From assembly GCA_039881045.1 (NCBI GenBank), contig JAYWVB010000053.1, forward strand, positions 124,001 to 188,000: a DNA stretch of 64,000 nucleotides, in the 5' to 3' direction. This document shows, one piece after another, positions 55,731 to 64,000 of the stretch (the stretch's first letter is position 1; each line of letters opens with the position of its first letter). The position numbers and the translations under genes are program-made. The stretch is from Chaetomium olivaceum (Eukaryota > Ascomycota > Sordariomycetes > Sordariales > Chaetomiaceae). The notes beneath the pieces are model-generated. The model ran no database searches and had not been told where the DNA came from. It saw nothing but the letters and a program-made list of their open reading frames with translations.

Positions 55731-56496
55731 AAGCGGGATGTTGGGGCTTGTGTGTGGCTGGGATGGCATGGGGTGGAATGGTTGGATTGGATCGATGATG
55801 GGCGAGGTCCAATCAGCCATGATGTTGACGCTCCTTACCTTACGTTGGCTAGGTGGGCTTGAGAGCGACGGGGCGGGGCACTGCATCTGACAGAGTGTGG
55901 TGTCTTGGGCGTTGTCCTGAGCGGAAATCCGCGACAGGCACTGTCCAAATGGCCCTAGGTTGAGTACTTAGGGAAATGCCACTGTACGATCAATGGAGGG
56001 GCAAAGCATTCAACGGTCAACGACGGGCATGGGCGGATCTGTAGGCAGCAAAAATGGGAACAACGGCTGGTGTCTCCAGCCGCCCACTGTATAATGCAAA
56101 ATGTACCTTGTATATTCCTCTCAACATTGCATCACCTATCCTTTGCTGGATTGGGGTTGCTTTGGTCATGCAGTCGTGTTCTTAAGGAGCTTATTGAAGT
56201 AGCAGCGCGTCCGAGATTTGAACTCGGGATCACCCCCCACCCCACCTCCGTATATAATAAGTTGGAACTAGCGTAACTTCGTACCATCCTGCATCAAACG
56301 AGTCATCTTTCTGAACCCTCCTTGGCCTTCCCCCTTCCCCTTCCCATCTGCCTGCCTATCCCGTTCATAATCCACCCCCGACGGGATGACCCCCGACACC
56401 AACCACACCAACTCCGTCGCTTCCCCTGCACCTCACGCCCCAGGATCTCCCCCCTCGCCCGCTCATCATCCCACTCGGGCACGCACGCGCCCACCT
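55731..56496. other. Intergenic between convergent genes
   Basis: 766 bp. Contains a tRNA-like T-arm relic at 56202-56232 (listed separately). No gene supported. Confidence 0.5.
56202..56232 (-). other. tRNA T-arm/acceptor relic
   Basis: On the minus strand CCGAG/TTCAAAT/CTCGG is a perfect T stem-loop with B box GTTCAAATC, followed by ACGCGCT as a 3' acceptor strand. The matching 5' acceptor (AGCGCGT) and a foldable anticodon arm are absent upstream, so this looks like the 3' end of a decayed tRNA gene. Confidence 0.4.
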
Positions 56497-57910
56497 TCAC
56501 CATACACGCACTCGCATGTTCTTCATGACCCCACCGATCCCCTCCACCTCGTGCCTCTCATACCCCGGTTTTATTGCCGGACTAGGCGTCCTCCTGTCCT
56601 GGACCGACGCACCGGACGAGCTGACCAGACTACTAAGGCTGGCCGAGCTACTGCCAGCCCCGATCGTGGTTGCCGCCCAAGGGGTCAGAGAGGACGCACT
56701 GCTGCTGGGGCCACTGGGCGGGGTTGTCGCGGCCAGCTGGAAGTACTCCGCGTCACGCGCATCCTCGGCGTCACCGTCCATCTCCTGCTCCCGCTCTCGG
56801 GCCGCGCAGCACTCCGTCTCCCGCCCACAGATGACGCCGCGATCGCCTTCACCTATCCCGGTGCCGAGACCGCCGAGGACTTCGGTGTATTGGTTGCGCC
56901 ATCTCCAAATGCTGATGAGGAGTGTTAGTGGTAATGTGATGAATGGATGGGTATGGAGGCGGGACGGATTTACCCCCTGTATTCCGAGTCATCGCCGAGA
57001 ATGGACCTCCCGCACGGTTGGCAGAGCCATACGCCCCCGGAGCCGCACCCGCAGATCGCCCGTTCCATGTCATCCGAGTCAATCCGGATTTCGGGTCCAA
57101 GCCGCGGCTTGACCAGGGAACCAAGCGGTGCTGCCACGCAAGGCCCACAGAGACGCCGGTGGCGGTCTCGCAGCACGATAGGCGCCGGGGGTTTTATAGC
57201 ACAGTTCTAGACGGCCATGTTAATTCGCGTTTACAGATGTGATTCATCCACGGTTCAGGCTCACCCTGCAGACGACCACGCCACACCGCCGGCACTTGGC
57301 CACCATATCTCGAGCACACCGGCCCGACTTGCCATTGTAGCTCGACCTGCCCGCATCCTGCATGTAATACCAGTTGCTAGCACGGGCTCGGTACCGGAAT
57401 GTGTCCTCCGGGTCGACAGGGACCTGCTCGTTGATGCAATGCATGGTCGAGACGAGCAGCATCGTGCGGTACTGCAGCAGCCCCTGACGAATCTGGCGGC
57501 AGGTCCGCGACAGGTTATCGAGGGTGTTGAGGTCAATCGAAGCGGCAACCGACATGACGATGCTGGTCATCGAGTCAGCAATGTTTCCCTTGGCAGGACT
57601 AAAACTGCCAAGGTGGTGATGGTTTCATGCAGCTGAGAGAACGCATGAAGGGTGGTGCAGCCTACGGATAGCATCCCAGGGCCTGCGTCATGGAGTTTTG
57701 GTTCGGATTCTCCCTGGCTGCGCGCCCGTGAGCCTCCTCGCGTTCCTTCCACGTGGCATTGCCGGCGCCGATGCCTCCATCACCGGGGAGGCCTAAACCT
57801 GCCGCCGATGCCGGCACTGGCTTGAGGGCGTCAATTGGGCCATTCCACATCGGCTGTCCTTCTTGAGGAGACTCATTGTCGTCCTCACCCAAATCCACAA
57901 ACACAGCCAT
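56497..57910 (-). CDS. Cys-rich conserved fungal orphan
   Basis: Exons 57910-57666, 57604-57265, 57206-56974 and 56911-56497, all GT..AG and in phase; 410 aa, frame intact. Residues ~95-130 (LNTLDNLSRTCRQIRQGLLQ) resemble the start of an F-box-like helical motif, and I recall similar proteins in many filamentous ascomycetes. The centre contains zinc-ligand-like pairs: CARDMVAKCRRCGVVVCRNC, CGPC, CGCGSGGVWLCQPCG. It is followed by the conserved IWRWRNQYTEVLGGLGTGIG and GVICGRETECCAA. The C-terminal 90 residues are Ser/Pro/Ala-rich. The pattern suggests a zinc-binding adaptor. Ubiquitin-ligase involvement is speculation from the F-box resemblance. Confidence 0.75.
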
Positions 57911-60792
57911 GTTGGAAGATGTTGTGTGATGTAGAATTACGAGAGGCCGTGTTGGTGCGACAATGCGAATGTCGCCTCGATGGCCCGGGACCTGGGACCT
58001 CTGTATACCTCGATCTAGAAACGGGGATCACAAATAAAATAAAAGTAAGAGACGGCAAGTACTCAAAGAAGGAATCATAAAATTGAAGAAACTAGGCGGG
58101 CGGTCATCATGGTGATGGGCTGACTGGCTTGATGCCAGTTTGATGTGTTGAATGGTTGCAAGTTGTACTCGAGGAAGTTGCTTCCCGAACACCGAAGCTT
58201 GACATGCCGCTTACCAGGTGGCAGCGACCCCGCCTCCCCACAGTTAAGACTTTCACAGACAATTCCTTGTAAACACTAACAGAACTGACACCGCTGCTTT
58301 GAGATGGATCCGCTGCATTCGGCCATGTGCCGTTTTCGCTCTTACCATCTCAATTGCCAGACGGTTCGTCTCGAGTCTCCATAGAGATGATTTCGGCATC
58401 CAGTTGTGTCGTGCCCCTCCATTTTCTTTTGTTTGCAACCGACCTCGATGTTGAAGACCAATCTTTGATAAAACCATCTTTAGAGCGATTGGAACAACTC
58501 CTGAAGAACTGACCTGTTGAACTCGTGAATTCGTTTCAGAGATACGCCAATGGCCTCTCCTCGCACTTCGTCATCTTTAAAAAAGAAAGCATTCATAGTC
58601 TAAAGGATCGAGTTCGTCGCCGACGGGGTTCCAGAGACGTGACGTGTCTCGCGGTCAGGTTTGAATTAAGCGGTGATGGGCGGAGCTGAGTAAGGACATA
58701 ACTAACTCTGCAGAAGTTTTTTGCATGTTCGACGACGGCTCGAGGAGCCATGAGAATGGCTCGCCAGACCGAATGATAACGACTTTGAGCGACACGGCCA
58801 AGGCGATCCTTGGCAGCCCCGCGCCGTCTATCTTTAGCGAGCGATTGTCGATCTTTTCCGCGCGGAGAGTAGCGAGGATTCAGAGACAACGCGGGTCCAC
58901 GAATACGACGTGACATCAGAAAAAGCGAGATGTTGTGCGCCTGCAACAATCGATGAACCGAGACACACAAAACTGATCACATTTGACGCCTTGCGTTGGG
59001 CGGTGGATTCATTCTCAGAAACCAACACCAACGCTGGCAAGCATCAGGCGATGGAGCGTGGGGGTTTTTCCATAGAGCCGCAGCGTCGTCCTCGCCGTGG
59101 TTGGACGGTCTCATGAAGTGGCGTCGGAGGAGGGTTGCAGCCCATCAGATCGTGGGTGATATTCGTTCGTCCACCTGCGATGACTCTCGATCCCGACACG
59201 ACTTTGGGCCTTCACAAACAGCGAAAGCGAGGCGCAGAACCTTTCTCGGCCGCATGCATTGGCGTTGTTACTGGCGCTGGCCCGTCCCCCCGAGCAGAGC
59301 CAATTCCTCTCTGTTTTGCTCAATTCTACTGCCCCTACCCGCGTTTCGGCTCATCTCCGACGGTCAACGTTATTGTCGGTGGCGCTGAAAATTGGTTTCC
59401 ACCGGCTACGATGGCGTTCACGAAAAGGGAACTGGACCAGCTGAACGGGTCCTGCCGCCAAGAACGACAAAAGCCACCCAAGCAAGACCTTGCCGCCGAG
59501 GCCGTTAACTACCGTCGTGGCTGTTTCGGTGCTTTGACGCAGGAGTTTTTAAGCTCGCCAAACAAGACGTTAGAAAAAAGCAGCCTGTCTCGCTTTCCGG
59601 CGGACTGGCGCTAAGTAACCGAGGATACCTCGTTGCCTCGTTTTTGGCCGGTCGTCGTCGTTTTCTGTCCATGGCGACCCACGGCACCACGGCACTTGCG
59701 ACGAAGCAGGGAACATCGTGTGGCAAAAACTCCACGGGCGCTGAATTGACGGAAACTTTGGGTTGGTTCGTCAGGTTCTCCCTGCTCTGCAGGGCTCAGC
59801 TAGCAAATGTTCTGGCTTTTGAGCTCCGCTCCCATCGATGCCGGAGCTCCACGATCACGGCCCAGTCCGGAAAAAAGTGAATATTTCAGCCTCTCAGCTC
59901 TCCATAGCGTCCCAACCCCTGGCCCTCTGCATGGTTGAGTTGTGATCTGGCCCGCGGTCTATTCCCGATGCGGAAGAAACTAGCGGTTATCTCGAGATCG
60001 CGACACCCACTTCTTGCAGACGACGCATGCCCGGGACAATTCTTCAAGTTCCTCATCGCCAACCTGTGGTAGAAGAAGTACTCTCCCTTAAATACGGTTG
60101 GACACACTGCTTTGGAAACGCAATGGTAGAGTTACACGAACCACGAGCCAGACTTCGAAAGACTTCTCAATCCTTTGGTTGGTTGCCCGTTGGGACACCA
60201 ACAGGGGGTGCGGATCAGCCCCTGCCGGGAAACCCACCTTGCAGGGCTTGTCGATCTCTTCCTAGACAGGGGGGGGGGGCGCCAGAAGCCGCGAAGGCAG
60301 CCCTTCTGCACTTTGTTGCGTTGTCAGAGCGCTGAGCTGAGGAGCTGCATGTTTACCCACGGTAGAGAGAAGAAGCATGGGTGCGCGAAAAACGAATCCG
60401 GGCCAGTTCATGGCCCACCCCCTAACGATATCTTCATTTGTTGGCGAGGGGCAAGTCTGTGCTGTCACGGTCTTGAGCCCCCCCCCAGACGCTAGTGGCT
60501 TTCACAGGGTACCCTCATATCCCGGATGCACCTGCACGGCACACCCAGCTACCCGGCTCGCTTCTCTCCCTCTTCCCTTTTGCTTCCACACCTGTCGATC
60601 ACCCGGTTCCCAACTCTCCGGCTCCCGTTTCTCCTCCCCGCCTGAGGATCTTTCCAGACCGGCCCACGGCAACGGAGAGGTGTAATCGTCTTGGAGACGC
60701 GCTCACGTTGAAGCTAAGGTGACAGGGTGTTCCGGGACTCGCCCTCACCAAAGCAACCATTGTGTTTTCGACCCGGTCCAATCGTTACCAAC
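57911..60792. other. Large divergent intergenic region
   Basis: 2.9 kb between the Cys-rich orphan and the glycosyltransferase. Contains a ten-G run near 60270. Short open frames on both strands are random-looking. The last ~250 bp are C-rich and likely the leader of the next gene. Confidence 0.5.
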
Positions 60793-63700
60793 ATGAAGAA
60801 GTTTCAGTCGTACTTCGCCCCTACGACATCGAAGGAGGAGGAGCAGAAGGGAAGCAATGAAGGGACCCAGGCAAAAGGGGCTCGGTCCCGGAAGTCGGGC
60901 TCAAAGGCACCGTCACACCAGCTCCAACCTATCCAGCCACAAGGGAAGGACTCCGGGTTAGCCGCCGGCACACCTCCGTCACCGCCAGCCGGTTCCGAGA
61001 CCGTTCCGACCTCCGCCCGGGTGAGCATGCTCTCAGTCCCGGGCGCGGCTACCCCAGCAACTCACCACCATGGCCACCAGACCCCCGAGACGGCCAAAAC
61101 CAGCCCTCACACCTCCCGGGCCCCCTCCCTCCGGCACTCCTTCCTCCCGGCACACGACGCGCGCAACCACGACTCGGAGACCATCAACGAGATCCGCAAC
61201 GACATGATGGTCAACTGGCTGTACGAGCAACAGCTGCGCAAGCAGTACGCTTCGGGTGCGGACCCTTACGAAGGTGTGGTGCTCAAGAAGGCCCGCGGCG
61301 CCTTCGCCTGCTGCCCGCCCCAGATGGCCGCCATCCCGGACTCTCTCTTCGCCGTCGTCGCCCAGATGAACGTGCGCTGCGCCATGACCGTCAACACCCC
61401 CGTCGTCCGCGCCCTGCTCGACTCGATCATTCACAAGACTGAGCTGGATTATGTCCCCCTGCCGGATGGGCTGCGTGTGCAGGTGCTGCGCACCATGGCG
61501 GATCTACCTAAGGGGCAGCTGCATCATTTCGCGGCGTTTGTGGAGGATGCGCGCATGCTGATCGTGTGGGATGATGAGCCGGAGAAGCTGCTCAGTAGGG
61601 TGCAGATCCTCGAGGCAAAATTTATCGAGATGATCTGGGGCAATGGGGATGACGAGACCGAGGAGGATGATGCCGGTGGAGAGAAGAAGGGCGGTGCCGC
61701 GGTCGCGGTGCAGGAGATGGATCCGGGCCAGCTCGAAGAGGCGTTGGCTAGGGAGAGGAGGCCAGTGAGGCTGGAGAGTGCGGCCATGGTGGGGCTTACG
61801 TTGGCACTCTGGATCGTGTGCCCTGCGCTGGGCTGGAGGTGGTTGGCCTACCAGACCGTGGTCGACGGGACGTATTTGAGATTTGCGCTGCTGGCTTCGG
61901 CTCCGGCACAATTGTTTGTCAGCTTGGTGAGTGCCGCGGTCCGTTGATGATCCAAAGGCTTATGCTAACTGTGTCCAGTTCTTCTTCCAATCTATCATCA
62001 CGAGTCTGTTCCAAATCTTCGGGCCCATCTCGGCTGTTGCCAATAACAGCAAGTTCTTCAGCGGCAAGCCTCCTCAAAGGATTAACCGCAACCAAGGGGC
62101 TCTGCCGCATGTCACTATCCAGATGCCCGTGTACAAAGAGGGTCTTACTGGTGTCATTAAACCCACGGTTGTCTCGCTGAAGGCAGCTATCAGCACGTAC
62201 GAGATGCAAGGCGGCTCGGCCAACATCTTCGTCAACGATGACGGCATGCAGCTCATCTCGGACGAGGACGCCCAAGCCCGCCGCGACTTTTACGATGAAC
62301 ACAACATCGGCTGGGTGGCGCGCCCGGCGCACAACCCCAAGCCCGAGGACGGCTCGGAGGAGAAGCGTTTCCTCCGCCGCGGCAAGTTCAAGAAGGCCAG
62401 CAACATGAACTATGCGCTGCACGTCAGCAACCGCGTCGAGGATAAGCTGCTTGCCGTCAAGCGCGGTAGCAAGTGGAACAACGAGCAGGAGAACAGCGCC
62501 TATCAGCAGTGTTTAGCCGACGTGTTGCAGGAGGACGAAGGCCGCACCTGGGCCGAGGGAAATATCCGCATTGGCGACTACATCCTGCTCATCGACTCGG
62601 ACACTCGCGTGCCGCACGACTGTCTGCTGGATGCCGTTAGCGAGATGGAGCAGAGCCCGGAGGTGGCCATTCTGCAGTTCCAGTCGGGCGTCATGAACGT
62701 TACCAGCTCGTTCTTTGAGAATGGGTGAGTAGCAGCCTCGCCCCCTTCTGATTGCAAAACATACTGACATCTCGCAGTGTTACCTGGTTCACCAACCTCA
62801 TCTACTCGTGCATCACTTTCGCCGTCGCGTCGGGCGACGCCTGCCCCTTCGTCGGCCACAACGCCATCCTCCGGTGGCAAGCTCTCCAGGACGCGGCCGC
62901 CTTCACAGACGAGGATGGATACGAGAAGTACTGGTCCGAGTCGCACGTGTCGGAGGACTTCGACATGTCGCTGCGTCTGCAAGTTGCCAAGTACACACTA
63001 CGCTACGCCTCGTATACGGGCGACGGCTTCAAGGAGGGCGTCAGCTTGACCGTCTACGACGAGCTGGCCCGCTGGGAGAAGTACGCCTACGGCTGCAACG
63101 AACTGCTGTTCCATCCACTACGACTCTGGCTCGTCCGTGGGCCGTTCACCCCCTTGTTTAAGAAGTTTATCGGCTCTAGCATCCCGTTCCCGAAGAAGAT
63201 GACCATTATGGCGTACATCGGGACGTACTATGCCATTGCCGCAGCGTGGCTTTTGACGCTGGTGAACTATTTCGTCACTGGCTGGTTTACTGGCCTGTAC
63301 GATAAGTACTACCTCGACTCGTTCGCCATTTACATCTCCATCATTGTTGTCTTCACCGGGCTGGGTAATCTCTCGTTGGCGGTCCTGCGGTACCGGCTGA
63401 GCGAAAGATCGCTTCTATCAGCATGTACGTCTCCGTTGTCTCCCTTTATAGTCTTCTTCCACTCACTAATTCGCGAGTACAGATTTCGAGAACCTCAAAT
63501 GGATCCCCATGTTCGCTATCTTCCTCGGCGGCATCTCGCTGCACGTGTCGCAGGCCATCCTGTCGCACTTCTTTGAGATCGACATGGCCTGGGGCGCCAC
63601 GGCCAAGGAGCTCGAGGAGGTGCGCTTCGGTCCGGAGATCTGGCGCATTATCCGTCGCTTCAAGTGGACTTTCCTTTATTGCTTCGTCTGCACCGCCCTG

Positions 63701-63841
63701 ATGATCTGCGGCAACACCGTCTTCCCCGTCCTGTGGCGCATCAACACCTTTTATAGCATCTATCCGCTGGCGACCACGGTGGTGTCGCACTTTGCGCTGC
63801 CCGTGCTGCTGAACCCGGCGTTGATGATGTTTACTTGGTAG
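60793..63841 (+). CDS. Family 2 glycosyltransferase, multipass membrane
   Basis: Exons 60793-61926, 61979-62724, 62778-63424 and 63483-63841; 961 aa, frame intact. The N-terminal ~180 residues are Ser/Pro/His-rich and probably disordered. Two helices (VGLTLALWIVCPALGW; RFALLASAPAQLFVSLFFF) precede the cytosolic GT-A domain: PHVTIQMPVYKEG, IFVNDDGMQ (first Asp), YILLIDSDTRVP (DxD), VGHNAILRW and SESHVSEDFDMSLR (catalytic ED). Four or more helices follow to the stop after MMFTW. This fits a polymerising or transferring GT2 of the cellulose/hyaluronan/chitin synthase superfamily, but I see no QxxRW motif, so it is not a chitin synthase. It may make a hyphal surface polysaccharide; the substrate is unknown. 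Confidence 0.85.
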
Positions 63842-64000
63842 GCGGGTAGGCGGTGGGACGGGGCAATTGGTGTTGATGACATTTCGTTCTCTTCGAATTG
63901 TCCATTTTCTCATGATTACGACTCATTAATATTTTCACCGGCATTAATTGTTGCCTGTTTGTTAAAGGAGTCGGGTGTATTTTGGCACGGGGGATGGGGT

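Noticed and set aside
1..64000. CRISPR arrays, LTR retrotransposons, transposase genes, rRNA genes and secondary-metabolite clusters
   Set aside because: None seen: no regularly spaced identical repeats, no reverse transcriptase, integrase or transposase motifs, no rRNA sequence, and no PKS, NRPS or terpene synthase domains.

Overview
This window reads as filamentous ascomycete nuclear DNA, probably order Sordariales and plausibly family Chaetomiaceae. The organism call is inference. It rests on short introns (about 45-95 nt) with GT..AG ends and CTAAC/CTGAC branch sites, a group II fungal G-alpha, a neutral trehalase with PKA and Ca2+ motifs, a fungal PTR transporter, dispersed intron-containing tRNA genes, and an HNH_2 gene family known to be numerous in this group. 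Gene density is about one per 3.5 kb. Intergenic regions often run 2-3 kb and I find no genes in them.

Layout: 1-1291, 3' part of a Uds1-like septation gene (+). 3964-6457, AT-hook protein (-). 6904-7888, Nit2/Nit3 omega-amidase (+). 8442-10224, spermidine synthase (-). 13320-14635, G-alpha, GNA-2 type (+). 17455-20416, membrane-anchored GH3 beta-glucosidase (+), converging on 20646-21740, GH10 xylanase (-). 22741, tRNA-Phe(GAA). 25993-28364, DUF3405 protein (+), converging on 28912-30465, SET-MYND protein (-). 32395-34898, neutral trehalase (+). 36058-38054, amidophosphoribosyltransferase (+). 39025, tRNA-Ala(TGC). 39437-40769, HNH_2 nuclease gene (-) between two pyrimidine-rich tracts. 44268-46177, PTR peptide transporter (+). 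47727-47850, a degenerate tRNA-like pol III unit (-). 49048-50169, conserved low-complexity orphan (-). 51589-53745, kelch/transmembrane protein (-). 54985-55730, mitochondrial ribosomal protein L20 (+). 56497-57910, Cys-rich conserved orphan (-). 60793-63841, family 2 glycosyltransferase (+).

Most genes are housekeeping or growth functions: purine entry (ADE4), polyamines, trehalose mobilisation, cAMP/G-protein signalling, mitochondrial translation, peptide uptake and cell-surface glycans. The GH3/GH10 pair is the only obvious functional cluster, for xylan and beta-glucan breakdown.

The most striking property is a set of about ten reading-frame lesions in seven otherwise well-conserved genes: two in-frame stop codons and eight apparent one-base indels, several in short homopolymers. 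Neighbouring genes of similar size are intact. Uncorrected sequencing error is the simplest explanation, but each site is listed so it can be checked. I found no clear new multi-gene system. The best candidates for novelty are the tRNA-adjacent HNH locus with its repeats, the pol III-like element bounded by inverted and direct repeats, and the duplicated tail sequence on both sides of the SET-MYND gene.
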